In this document: positions 33,524 to 41,366 of the stretch, in pieces
Position numbering within the stretch: position 1 is the stretch's first letter
Layout: each line of letters opens with the position of its first letter
Notes under the pieces: generated by a model
Told to the model about the DNA's origin: nothing
What the model saw: only the letters and a program-made list of their open reading frames with translations
Databases searched by the model: none
Assembly (NCBI RefSeq): GCF_045209745.1
Contig: NZ_CP109273.1
Span: 5,580,001 to 5,644,000 of the forward strand
Direction: 5' to 3'
Source of the DNA: Micromonospora sp045209745
GTDB taxonomy: Bacteria; Actinomycetota; Actinomycetes; Mycobacteriales; Micromonosporaceae
DNA length: 64,000 nucleotides
Made by a program: the position numbers and the translations under genes

Positions 33524-34759
33524 TCACGATGCCTTCTCCAGGGTGACGCTGTACCCCATGGCTTCGAGTTGATGGATGGCTCGTTTCTTGGATCGGTCCG
33601 GGTGAAGGCGGGTGAAGTAGTCGGCGCCGGGGTCGTCGTAGAAGGTGCCGGTGGTGCCCATGTGCCAGATCGCGATGAGCATGGAGTGCTGGATGGCCAT
33701 GTTGGCCTTCTGCGGTCCACGGCGTGAGGCGATGCGCCGGTATCGGGCGCCGAGGTAGCTGCGCGGGTTCTGGGAGCACGCCATCGCCGCCGCCCCCAAC
33801 GCTCCTTGTAGGTAGGGGTTGCCGGGTCGGGTTCGGCTGGACTTCACCTTGCCCGCCGATTCGTTGTTGCCGGGTGTCGTACCGGCCCACGAGGCCAGGT
33901 GCTTCGCAGTCGGGAAGCGAGTCATGTCGGCGCCGGTCTCGGCGATGATCACGTCGGCGGTCAGAATGCCGATGCCGGGGATGGAGCAGATCAGGTCACG
34001 GAAGCCCTGAAAGGGCTCCATCATCACCTCGATCCGCTCGGTGAGCCTGTTGATCGCTGCCGTATGCCAGTCGATCAGGTCCAGGTGCACGCGAGCGAGG
34101 AACGCATGGTGCTCGGTGAACCGGCCGTTCAACGCTTCGGTCAGCTGGGGGATCTTTGACCGGAGCCGACGCTTGGCCAGATCCGCGAGCGCGGCCGGAT
34201 CCCTGTCACCAGCGATCAACGCCTCCAACATCGCCCGCCCAGACACTCCAAGGATGTCGGACGCGACCGCGGACAGCTTGATCCCGGCGTCCTCCAGCAA
34301 CTTCTCCAGCCGCTGGACCTCCCGGCCACGTTCCCTCGTGATCGCCGTGCGTGCCCGGGTCAGATCCCGCAACTGACGGATCGGCTCGGGCGGTACGAAC
34401 GACCCCCTCACCAGGCCGTGCGCACCGAGCTGAGCAAGCCAGGTCGCGTCCGCGACATCGGTCTTACGACCTGGCAGCGTCTTCACGTGCCGGGCGTTGA
34501 CCAGCATGACCTCGAAGCCGGCGTCCTCAAGCAGGTAGTAGAACGGCTTCCAATAGTCGCTGGTCGCCTCCATCACCACACACGTCACCTGCTGATCGAC
34601 GAGGTGGTCACGCAACGCGAGGATCTGGCTTGTCATCGACCCCCAGGTCGTGACCGTCTCAGTCGTCTTACGGCGACCAGCCCCCGCGATCCGCACGCAC
34701 ACCTTGGCGTCCTTCTTCGAGATGTCCATCCCGGCGCAGCGGGAGTGAACGACTTCCAT
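33524..34759 (-). CDS. IS110-family transposase (DEDD recombinase)
   Basis: 411 residues, apparently intact. N-terminal RuvC-like DEDD domain: CAGMDISKKDAKVCVR (first Asp), CVVMEATSDYWKPFYYLLED (Glu), and GRKTDVADATWLAQLGAHGL (Asp pair). C-terminal Transposase_20 region: DLICSIPGIGILTADVIIAE, TAKHLASWAGTTPGNNESAG, RPGNPYLQGALGAAA, with the conserved Ser expected in the SAG/GNPYL area. AAGGAGG sits six bases before the ATG at 34759. IS110 enzymes act with a bridge RNA coded in the noncoding end. Confidence 0.93.
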   Translation of the reverse strand: MEVVHSRCAGMDISKKDAKVCVRIAGAGRRKTTETVTTWGSMTSQILALRDHLVDQQVTCVVMEATSDYWKPFYYLLEDAGFEVMLVNARHVKTLPGRKTDVADATWLAQLGAHGLVRGSFVPPEPIRQLRDLTRARTAITRERGREVQRLEKLLEDAGIKLSAVASDILGVSGRAMLEALIAGDRDPAALADLAKRRLRSKIPQLTEALNGRFTEHHAFLARVHLDLIDWHTAAINRLTERIEVMMEPFQGFRDLICSIPGIGILTADVIIAETGADMTRFPTAKHLASWAGTTPGNNESAGKVKSSRTRPGNPYLQGALGAAAMACSQNPRSYLGARYRRIASRRGPQKANMAIQHSMLIAIWHMGTTGTFYDDPGADYFTRLHPDRSKKRAIHQLEAMGYSVTLEKAS

Positions 34760-34762
34760 CAC

Positions 34763-35074
34763 CAGCCTCCTTCACACGCGGACCACGGCGTCCGTCGCGG
34801 GGAGGGCAGGGAGATTCGAAAGTCTGACGCTCGGGCTCACTGGCACCAATCCACGGTTCCCGTGGAAGCCCTCCGCCACCATGCTGACCTACAGGCTCAT
34901 CAGCACCACAGAGCATTCGGGGTCGACCACGACGAACCCCATCACAATCCGCCCGAACACAGTCGGGCCGCAACCAGCAACCGGCGCCGAATCTTCGCAC
35001 ACCGTGGTGCGCCTCGAAGACGGCGCCGCGTTGCTGACCTGCGTCTTAGGCCATCTGTAGGACCGCTGAACCAT
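34763..35074 (-). ncRNA. Noncoding IS110 end, candidate bridge-RNA locus
   Basis: About 310 bp upstream of the transposase with no supportable gene. In IS110-group elements the bridge RNA that pairs with donor and target DNA is transcribed from the noncoding end on the start side of the recombinase gene. I could not fold the region, so boundaries and loops are not assigned. Confidence 0.4.
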
Positions 35075-35101
35075 GATCATGCCGTCTCCAGGCCGTCAAC
35101 G
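35062..35101. repeat. IS-end-like repeat R1
   Basis: CCGCTGAACCATGATCATGC followed by CGTCTCCAGGCCGTCAACG. The left half matches 39418-39438 and the right half matches 39239-39259, with GATCATGC shared by all three. It looks like a junction of two insertion-sequence ends. Confidence 0.55.
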
Positions 35102-35603
35102 GCTTCCGGGCCGTCCTTGGCGGCCTGGTCCTCACCGAACGTTGACCGGTGGTGTGGTGGGCCGGCAGCCGCCGGGCCGCGCGGTCAAGCGCCCGCGCGG
35201 CGTAGGGAAGCGCACGCCGGCTGCGTCGGCGAGCTGGCCGGCGGTCGTGGGGTTGCGGTTAGGGCGCCTCCGGCGGGGCGCTCCGGCTCCAGGATGGTCG
35301 GGGCTCCGTCGGCGGGTCGCGGTCCGTGCGTGGTGGCGGTAGGCCATCCCGCCTGCCGTCGTCCCGGGCGAGCCGAGCAGACCGCCCTCGACCCGCCAGC
35401 GTCCGAACCTGTGTCAAGGTCCGCTTGCCATGGCGGGCCGGGCGGCGGCCCGCTCCCCGGTGGGCGGGTCGACGGCACACGGGATGGCTTCAATAGTGGA
35501 TCGGGGTCGAACCGCTCTATCCGAGTCTGGAAACAGGTTAAACCGGTCACAAACTACCCGGCCGACGAAGTTGACACGGCACCACTGCTTCAGGGATGAC
35601 AAT

Positions 35604-35637
35604 GGCGGGGGCGGGGGCGGGGGCGGGGGCGGAGGGT
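35604..35637 (+). repeat. G-run tandem repeat (GGGGGC units)
   Basis: Four runs of five G separated by single C, then GGAGGG. The sequence could form a G-quadruplex on the plus strand. It lies about 140 bp upstream of the ketosteroid-dehydrogenase-like gene, at the edge of an AT-rich promoter region. The surrounding 35083-35600 holds no gene I can support. Confidence 0.8.
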
Positions 35638-35696
35638 GTCCGGCGTCTCGGTGAAAAGTCACACCACAGTTCGATGCAATAAGTGAATGTTCAACT

Positions 35697-35721
35697 CTTC
35701 TTGCTCTTAAGAAGCATTCTT
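35697..35721. promoter_or_regulatory. Nested inverted repeats upstream of the flavoprotein gene
   Basis: CTTCTT-GCTCTT-AAGAAG overlaps AAGAA-GCA-TTCTT. The 100 bp around it is far richer in A/T than the rest of the window. It ends 55 bases before the start codon, a normal place for an operator. The cognate regulator is not recognisable. Confidence 0.5.
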
Positions 35722-35776
35722 CGGTGGAGATTGGTTTTAATCATTCGTCCGTGGTGACCTGCTAGGAGGCTCGGAA

Positions 35777-37501
35777 ATGAACGAGACGGCGAGCTGGCAC
35801 GACAATTACGACGTGGTAGTAGTGGGCTCAGGCACCGGCCTGATGGGTGCCATCACCGCAGCGCGAAGAGGTCTTCGAGCCCTAGTGGTGGAAAAGGGCG
35901 CCTACTTCGGAGGCTCGACGGCAATGTCGGGCGGCGGCATGTGGATGCCGAACAACAAGGTGTTGCAGAATGCAGGCGTCCAGGACACGAAGGAGCGGGT
36001 GCTGACCTACCTGGACACGCTCGTCGGGGACACCGCTCCGCGCGCACGCAGGGAAGCGTTCGTCGAGCACGCTCCGGAGGTTGTCGACGAGCTGCTCGCG
36101 GCCACTCCGCTGAAGCTCGGCCACATGACCGAGTATGCGGACTACTTCGCGGACCTCGAAGGAGGGTCGGCGATCGGGCGGTCGGTCGAGTCGAAGCCGT
36201 TTAACATCAACACCCTCGGTGCTGAGGGCGTCGCCCGCATCCGCACCAGCGGCGCCATCGCCGCGCCGGTACCGATGCCCATCACGTCCAAGGACTTCAG
36301 GTTGATGAATCTGATGGCCCGTCGACCCCTGCAGGCATTCCCGACGATCTTTAAGCGGGTACTGCAAGGCGTCGGCGGCAAGCTGTTGAAGAAGGAGATG
36401 GCCGCGGGTGGCCGAGCTCTCGGTGCGGGGCTGATCGCCGGCGCGCGTCGGGCAGGAGTGGACATCTGGCTGAACAGCCCGCTCAAGGAGCTGGTCGTCG
36501 AGGACGGGAGGGTGACGGGCGTCGTCGTGGAGAAGGATGGTGAGCGCATACGGGTGGCGGCCAAGGGTGGCGTCATCCTAGCCATCGGAGGCTTCGACCA
36601 CGCCGGGGAGAAGCGCCGCAAGTACCAGTCGCAGGCACTCACCGAAGACTGGAGCTTCGGCAACCCCGACAACACCGGCGACCTATTCGCGATCGCCGAG
36701 CAGGTGGGCGCGGGCCTCGATCTCCTGGATCAGGCGTGGTGGTTCCCATCGATTTCGCCGCTGACACCTGGGGCTGATCCGATCTTCATGCTGTCGGAGC
36801 GGTCGCTGCCGGGGTCGATGATCGTCGACTCCACCGGGCACCGCTTCTTCAACGAGGCCACCGACTACATGACGGCCGGCCGGGCCATGCTCGGCCTCGA
36901 CGACGGCAAGGGCGACCACCTGCCGATCTGGTTGATCTTCGACCAGAAGCACCGGAACCGCTATCTGTTCGCCGGCTCAGTGATGCCGGGGATGCCGATG
37001 CCGAAGATCTTCTACGAATCAGGTGTGGTGGTGAAGGCGAAGTCGATCGCCGAGCTGAGCCGCAAGATCGGGGTGCCTGGGCTGGTCGACGGCGCCGCGC
37101 ACTTCAACGTGCTCGCGTCGCAGGGCCAGGACGATGACTTCAAGCGTGGCCTGGGGCACTACGACCGCTACTACGGCGACCCCACAAACACGCCGAACCC
37201 GAACCTGGGCACCATCACCAAGGCGCCCTTCTACGCGGTGAAGACGGTGCCGGCTGACCTGGGCACGTGTGGCGGCATCACCGCCGACGAGTGGGGCCGC
37301 GCGCTGCACGAGGACGGTTCGCCGATCGATGGGCTCTACGCGGTGGGCAACGCCGCCGCGAACGCCTTCGGCAAGTTCTATCCCGGGCCGGGTGCGACCC
37401 TCGGGCAGGGTTTGGTGTTCGCCTATCTGGCGGCCAAGCACGCTGGCGAGCGTGCACGGAGCTTGGAGCGGGCTCGGCCAGGTGCAGGGTCAGAAGCTTA
37501 A
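35777..37501 (+). CDS. FAD-dependent 3-ketosteroid 1-dehydrogenase-like flavoprotein
   Basis: 574 residues. FAD Rossmann motif YDVVVVGSGTGLMGAITAAR at 11-30, then VVEKGAYFGGSTAMSGGGMW. The C-terminal flavin part has PFYAVKTVPADLGTCGGITA, GLYAVGNAAANAFGKFYPGP, and GATLGQGLVFAYLAA, all typical of KstD. The Tyr of PFYAV matches a catalytic Tyr in KstD. KstD introduces the delta-1 double bond into ring A of 3-ketosteroids. GGAGG precedes the ATG. No other steroid-catabolism gene is visible; the gene stands alone in an IS-rich island, so a different ketone substrate is possible. Confidence 0.85.
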   Translation: MNETASWHDNYDVVVVGSGTGLMGAITAARRGLRALVVEKGAYFGGSTAMSGGGMWMPNNKVLQNAGVQDTKERVLTYLDTLVGDTAPRARREAFVEHAPEVVDELLAATPLKLGHMTEYADYFADLEGGSAIGRSVESKPFNINTLGAEGVARIRTSGAIAAPVPMPITSKDFRLMNLMARRPLQAFPTIFKRVLQGVGGKLLKKEMAAGGRALGAGLIAGARRAGVDIWLNSPLKELVVEDGRVTGVVVEKDGERIRVAAKGGVILAIGGFDHAGEKRRKYQSQALTEDWSFGNPDNTGDLFAIAEQVGAGLDLLDQAWWFPSISPLTPGADPIFMLSERSLPGSMIVDSTGHRFFNEATDYMTAGRAMLGLDDGKGDHLPIWLIFDQKHRNRYLFAGSVMPGMPMPKIFYESGVVVKAKSIAELSRKIGVPGLVDGAAHFNVLASQGQDDDFKRGLGHYDRYYGDPTNTPNPNLGTITKAPFYAVKTVPADLGTCGGITADEWGRALHEDGSPIDGLYAVGNAAANAFGKFYPGPGATLGQGLVFAYLAAKHAGERARSLERARPGAGSEA

Positions 37502-37545
37502 GAGCCTCCGCCAGTAGGAGAGGGCGAGGACGTGGGGTAGTGGAA

Positions 37546-37632
37546 CGGGCACGAAGTCGGTGATCATCGAGTTGTCTACACTCTGTGATCACTGGAGGCT
37601 TCGTGCCCGCCGTCGTTGATGTCAAGGACTGA
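37546..37632 (+). repeat. Hairpin with possible transposase 5' remnant
   Basis: CGGGCACGAAG / CTTCGTGCCCG (37546-37556 / 37599-37609) with inner arms GTGATCA / TGATCAC (37560-37566 / 37586-37592). A GTG inside the right arm opens a nine-codon frame (VPAVVDVKD) ended by TGA. It resembles the left end and first codons of an insertion-sequence transposase, but the family is not certain. Confidence 0.45.
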
Positions 37633-37811
37633 TGTGAGGTCGCAGCTGCCGTCGGTTTCCTGTCCGAGCAGGGGTGAGCCTGGATCGTCCCCGTGCCGTC
37701 CTCAGTTCTGACGCCCATGGGCGGCATATGAGTCTGTCGATTAGGTGCGTGGCTTCAGTGGCCGAGTCGGACAATAAGGCCATGCAGACACGGCGGGTGT
37801 GAGGAGCAATC

Positions 37812-37946
37812 ATGGCGCGCAGGAAAAACCAAAGCATCCGACAAACGTTGATCCTTGCCTTCGGAGCGGGGGCGCTGACCGGGGCGGCTGGCGCGCTGAC
37901 GCTGCGACGTCGCAGACGGGTATCGCAGCGGATGCCGCCCATCTGA
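37812..37946 (+). CDS. Small single-span membrane protein
   Basis: 44 residues: a basic start (MARRKNQSIRQ), a hydrophobic Ala/Gly/Leu segment (TLILAFGAGALTGAAGALTL) and a basic end (RRRRRVSQR). GAGGAG lies five bases before the ATG, a clear ribosome binding site. Charge on both sides of one span is typical of small membrane peptides, including some toxin components, but no family is recognised. It sits in the remnant-rich stretch after the flavoprotein gene. Real expression is not certain. Confidence 0.45.
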   Translation: MARRKNQSIRQTLILAFGAGALTGAAGALTLRRRRRVSQRMPPI

Positions 37947-37992
37947 ACGACACGGCCGTGCCGCAACCGGACCGGCGTTTCGACGAACCCTC

Positions 37993-38298
37993 TCAGGGCT
38001 CGGTGAAGGCACCAGGATGGAACTTCCTCCGAGGCGTTGGAGCGCCCTTACCTCGCGGAGCGCGCTGCCTCGATCTTGGGGTAGTGCTCGTCCCCGTCCG
38101 GGTGACGAGTCCGTCGCCCTCGAGGTTGCGCAGCGTTTGGGTGAGCATCTTCTTCGAGGCACCGGGGATGGCACGCTGCACCTGGAAGTGGCGCATCGGC
38201 TCGGGGTGCTCGCCTAGGACAAAGAGCACCATCGTGACCCATTTGTTGCCGACCCGGCCTCGTCGACCGTCGCCGGTGTCGGTGCGGACAGGTCCCAC
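37993..38298 (-). pseudogene. HxlR-family regulator, degenerate
   Basis: 101 residues with a clear HxlR winged helix: RVGNKWVTMVLFVLGEHPEP, QRAIPGASKKMLTQTLRNLE, GDGLVTRT. After this the frame runs into Arg/Pro-rich sequence, whereas a neighbouring frame continues DGDEHYPKIEAARSA in place of the usual YPxxPPxVEY ending. The N-terminus also lacks the usual cysteine segment. It appears frameshifted at its 3' end. Function is doubtful. Confidence 0.55.
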
Positions 38299-38436
38299 TC
38301 CTCCGTCGGCGACGTGCCCGACACGTGCCCGATCTAGCGGTCAACACCGGCCAACAACACACCCAGCGCTGTCTCAGCCCCATCGCTGCGTACTACGCCA
38401 CCAGTCTCACCGCTGCTCACCTGCAGAACAACATGT

Positions 38437-38670
38437 TGGCTCAACCTGGTTGAGCGCTGGTTCGCCGACCTGACCGAGAAGATGATCCGCCGCGGCGTGT
38501 TCCGCAGCGTCGGCGACCTCGTCACCGCGATCGAGGAGTACCTGCGCGTACACAACGACGACCCGAAGCCGTTCGTGTGGACCGCCGCCGCCGAATCGAT
38601 CCTGGCCAAGGTCCGACGTGGACGAGTTGCCCTCCAACAAACGGCTAATCAAAACTGAGACAGAACACTA
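38437..38670 (+). pseudogene. IS630-family transposase, 3' fragment with terminal end
   Basis: From TGG at 38437 the plus strand reads WLNLVERWFADLTEKMIRRG, VFRSVGDLVTAIEEYLRVHN, DDPKPFVWTAAAESILAKVR, the C-terminal third of IS630 transposases with the final catalytic Glu. No start or N-terminal part is present. The frame stops at 38658 and the sequence CTGAGACAGAACACTA (38655-38670) is the expected terminal end with its TA target. Confidence 0.8.
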
Positions 38671-39002
38671 GCGTGCCAGTCTCGATCGGCTTCAGCCCAG
38701 TCCGACACTGCTTCACGAACCGGCTTCGAGCCATACAGCTCGGTCCTGCTGATGACAGCTGATTGCTCGGCCCGGTCGGGCAGCGCAGGTGCCGTTTCCG
38801 ATCGTTCGGTGTCCATCGTCTCACTCCGAGCTTGTTCCGCCGTCCGCAGCATTGCGACGTAATCGTCGTAAGCAGCGGTACGCCGCTCCCAGAGCCGACC
38901 AAGGTGGAGCGACGTGCGCTGACCTCGAAGAGTCGCCCATGTCAGGACTATGTTGCCGCCGATGGCGGCCAGGGCCACAACCGACGCTTCGCTGAACTGC
39001 AT
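38649..39002 (-). pseudogene. Membrane protein gene truncated by the IS630 remnant
   Basis: 117 residues starting MQFSEASVVALAAIGGNIVL, with one N-terminal membrane span and then a charged helical part (LRGQRTSLHLGRLWERRTAA, DDYVAMLRTAEQARSETMDT). The final codons, SVLSQF, are coded by the IS630 terminal sequence, so the native C-terminus is lost at about 38671. Family not recognised. Confidence 0.6.
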
Positions 39003-39225
39003 AGATGTAATTTGACAGGGCGAGTCGAGCGGGTTGGGCCGCGCGAGACTTGGGCTGGGTGACCAATTGGGTGACGACGGAGGCGGGCCAAGGCGGACGT
39101 CGACGGACGATGGACGATGGCGATGGCGGACCGTGCGGGCAGCTCAACCGGCTACTCGCGCAGGTCATCGACCGGCGATGGTTCCTTCACACCGAAGAGG
39201 TCGGCCGCCAGATGGCTAGGTCCAG

Positions 39226-39259
39226 CATCAAGATCATGCCGTCCGTAGGCCGTCTAACG
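39226..39259. repeat. IS-end-like repeat R2
   Basis: GATCATGC (39232-39239) followed by CGTCCGTAGGCCGTCTAACG, close to the right half of the copy at 35062-35101. No gene is visible in 39003-39729; this stretch holds only these end-like repeats. Confidence 0.5.
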
Positions 39260-39389
39260 TAGGCCGATGGTGGCAACTGATGACCAACCATGACTAGTCC
39301 CGGTCCAGGTCAAAGCGTGTCTCGTCCAGTTCGGATGCCTATTCCCGGCAGGGGCATCAATACAACGCCAAGTGACGGGCTCAGGTGCC

Positions 39390-39438
39390 CTGACCTGCAC
39401 TTCAGGTCGCCCGGAAGGCCGCTCAACCATGATCATGC
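39390..39438. repeat. IS-end-like repeat R3
   Basis: CTGACCTGC (39390-39398) to CCGCTCAACCATGATCATGC (39419-39438) aligns with 35034-35082 at the right end of the IS110 element. Together with R2 it bounds a 200-bp stretch that could be an internally deleted element. Confidence 0.5.
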
Positions 39439-39729
39439 GGTGAATCCCGGGTCGGCATGGCCGAGGTAGGTCGAGAGATCAGCGTCGGATGATCCATAAC
39501 ATGTCTGGCTAAACGGTCCTCGTGCGTCTCTACCTGCTCAGCCTGGCTCGTGGATGTCTTCTTCGAGGGTGTTCGGTTGGGACACCTCGGTGCAGGTCCC
39601 ACCACGGGTCGGTAACGATAGGCTGTTCGTCCACCGGGTCATCGTTGCGTAGCTCGCGGAGGTTCAGGCTCGCGGGCCTCGAACCAGCGCTTGGCGGAAC
39701 GCGGACCGGCGATCTGGTGCGTGGCGCGT

Positions 39730-40095
39730 TCAGCCGGCTTGGCCGGCCGCCCGCATTGGACACCCCGTGCCGACGCGCGCCTCAAGGTCGGCCCGCAGGG
39801 CGGCGAGTTCGGCCATCCGGGCCTCGATGACCCGGATCTTTTCCTCGAACAGCGCCGACAACGCCACCGCCTCGTCTGGTGCGTCGCGCAGTTCCTCACC
39901 GTGCCGCGCGATTTCCGCAAGCGAGAACCCGAGCGTCTGCGCCGTGCGGATGTAGTGCAGCCAGGCCACCGTCTCGGGTGGGAAGTCGCGATAGCCGTTG
40001 GACAGCCGTCCACCCGCGACGAGGCCAACCTTCTCGTAGAACCGAATGGTGTCCGTGGTTATCCCCGCTTGCGCGGCCAGTTCCCCGATACGCAT
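39730..40095 (-). CDS. MerR-family transcriptional regulator
   Basis: 121 residues. MRIGELAAQAGITTDTIRFY, EKVGLVAGGRLSNGYRDFPP, RTAQTLGFSLAEIARHGEEL form the MerR winged helix, followed by the dimer coiled coil (LFEEKIRVIEARMAELAALR). One Cys-Pro near the C-terminus (GTGCPM) is the only cysteine, less than in metal sensors such as MerR or CueR. The ATG at 40095 is chosen because the frame upstream runs through the operator. It faces a membrane-protein gene across a typical MerR promoter. Confidence 0.9.
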   Translation of the reverse strand: MRIGELAAQAGITTDTIRFYEKVGLVAGGRLSNGYRDFPPETVAWLHYIRTAQTLGFSLAEIARHGEELRDAPDEAVALSALFEEKIRVIEARMAELAALRADLEARVGTGCPMRAAGQAG

Positions 40096-40117
40096 GACAC
40101 TCCGGCGAGTTGTGGGC

Positions 40118-40149
40118 TTGACCTTGGAGCCTACTCCAATGTCTACCGT
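40118..40149 (+). promoter_or_regulatory. MerR-type promoter with overlong spacer and dyad
   Basis: -35 TTGACC (40118-40123), perfect dyad TTGGAG-CCTA-CTCCAA (40124-40139), -10 TACCGT (40144-40149). The 20-bp spacer holding the dyad is the hallmark of promoters that MerR proteins activate by DNA distortion. It drives the membrane-protein gene at 40187. Confidence 0.8.
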
Positions 40150-40186
40150 GAAGCGTCGCTGCCGTGAGACCAGCAGGAGCCTCATC

Positions 40187-40648
40187 GTGATCCGTCTTTT
40201 CGCCCCTTCCAGCCCCGCCTATCTGCGCGTCGTACGCGCGAGTGCCTGGTACGACCTCGTCATCACGGCGGGATTCGCGACGCCGTGGACGTACGCGCTG
40301 CTGCACCGTGCGCTGTCGTCGCTGGGTAGCACCCTCGGGCTGGGCGTGCTACCCGCCCTCGACCCGATACAGACCCTGTACGCGAATCTGATGGGATCGG
40401 TCGTAGTCGTCTGGGCCCTGCTGCGCATCATCCAGCCGCTGCCGGTGCACGGACTGGCCGACGGCGTCGCACGCACGCTGTTCGCGATGTGGCAGGCATA
40501 CGCGCTGGCCAACGGCGCCTTTCGGCTGTTGTGGGCGTTCTTCGTCATCGAGGTGGTATTCGGCCTCGTCCAACTCTTGCCGTGGTGGCAGAGTCGGCGC
40601 ACCAACCCGTTAGACGAGCTCGCCAGGCCGACCGCTCGCCGCGAATGA
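40187..40648 (+). CDS. Four-span membrane protein under MerR control
   Basis: 153 residues from a GTG at 40187 with CAGGAG seven bases upstream. Four hydrophobic segments: WYDLVITAGFATPWTYALLH, LYANLMGSVVVVWALLRIIQ, LFAMWQAYALANGAFRLLWA, and FFVIEVVFGLVQLLPWW. Layout resembles small DoxX-like integral proteins, without a convincing match. It is the only gene downstream of the MerR-type promoter and so is the probable target of the divergent regulator. Function unknown. Confidence 0.78.
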   Translation: MIRLFAPSSPAYLRVVRASAWYDLVITAGFATPWTYALLHRALSSLGSTLGLGVLPALDPIQTLYANLMGSVVVVWALLRIIQPLPVHGLADGVARTLFAMWQAYALANGAFRLLWAFFVIEVVFGLVQLLPWWQSRRTNPLDELARPTARRE

Positions 40649-41163
40649 CGTCCGTGACCGTCGCCCCCGGCACCCATCCCCGACACAGCTTGATACCGCT
40701 GCTCCACCACGCTCAACTTCACCAACACTCGGCGGAGTTCACCCAGGCGCTGATACCGATCTGTCACGCAGGTCCCGAGACGGGACAGCCGGCTGCCGGC
40801 GAAGTGGACGCTCCTATTTTCCGCAAGCCCTGGGACGATGTCAGACCGGATAGTCGGTCCGATGAGCGTAGGTAAGCTGGCGGCTCGGTGCTCCACGGTG
40901 TGAGCACCTGGTTGAGCTTCATCTCGTCTTGGGCGTGCGCGGTCTGCACATCGGTCATGCCGTCACCTGGCCCCACGCACCAGCCGTTGTCGATGTAGCT
41001 GGCTTCGAACTCACGGTGGAGGAGCATGAACCGCTGGTCGATGGTGGCAGCGGCAGGGCCCTGTCGGGGGCAACACCGTTGCGTTGAGCGTTCGGTTGCT
41101 GGGCCAAGGTGGCACGGTGCACTCCCGACACCCAGGTTCGCCACTCCAGAGCGCCCCGCCGCG

Positions 41164-41236
41164 GGCGATCTTGCAGTTTCGGTCGCCGAGATGCGTGCAA
41201 TGCCCCCTAAGTCGAGGCAGAAAGTGCAAGATCGCG
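41164..41236. repeat. REP-like hairpin element
   Basis: GCGATCTTGCAGTTTC (41165-41180) and GAAAGTGCAAGATCGC (41220-41235) are inverted copies with one mismatch, around a 39-base centre. The whole of 40649-41366 otherwise holds no gene I can support. Confidence 0.65.
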
Positions 41237-41366
41237 ACAAAGGTGAGCCTCGATCGCGACCCACCCAGGGAGCCGGGCATCGCCGATGTGCCAGTTGCGT
41301 CGGTCAGGTGTCACGAAGCTGGACAACGTCGTGGTGCGGGGCTGTGATGAACTCGGGAGGTGCACG

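Larger units (their letters stand above)
33513..35082 (-). mobile_element. IS110-family insertion sequence
   Basis: It holds one intact transposase gene (33524-34759) and about 320 bp of noncoding sequence on the side of the transposase start. IS110 elements lack clear terminal inverted repeats, so the ends are estimates. The left end is placed just after the metH terminator and the right end at the GATCATGC (35075-35082), where end-like sequence shared with about 39390-39438 stops. Confidence 0.65.

Noticed and set aside
29842..33720. A 1292-residue open frame on the minus strand
   Set aside because: It runs exactly antisense to metH, which has full conserved domains. The translation is Arg/His/Pro-rich, the usual shadow of a GC-rich gene.
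37622..37966. Minus-strand frames of 114 and 139 residues after the flavoprotein gene
   Set aside because: They overlap the small membrane-peptide gene and hairpin region, have no start signal and no motif.
39423..39763. Two short minus-strand frames (60 and 77 residues)
   Set aside because: No ribosome binding site and no conserved motif; composition is not convincingly coding.
40764..41264. A 166-residue minus-strand frame
   Set aside because: It crosses the REP-like hairpin and other noncoding repeats, has no family match and mixed composition.
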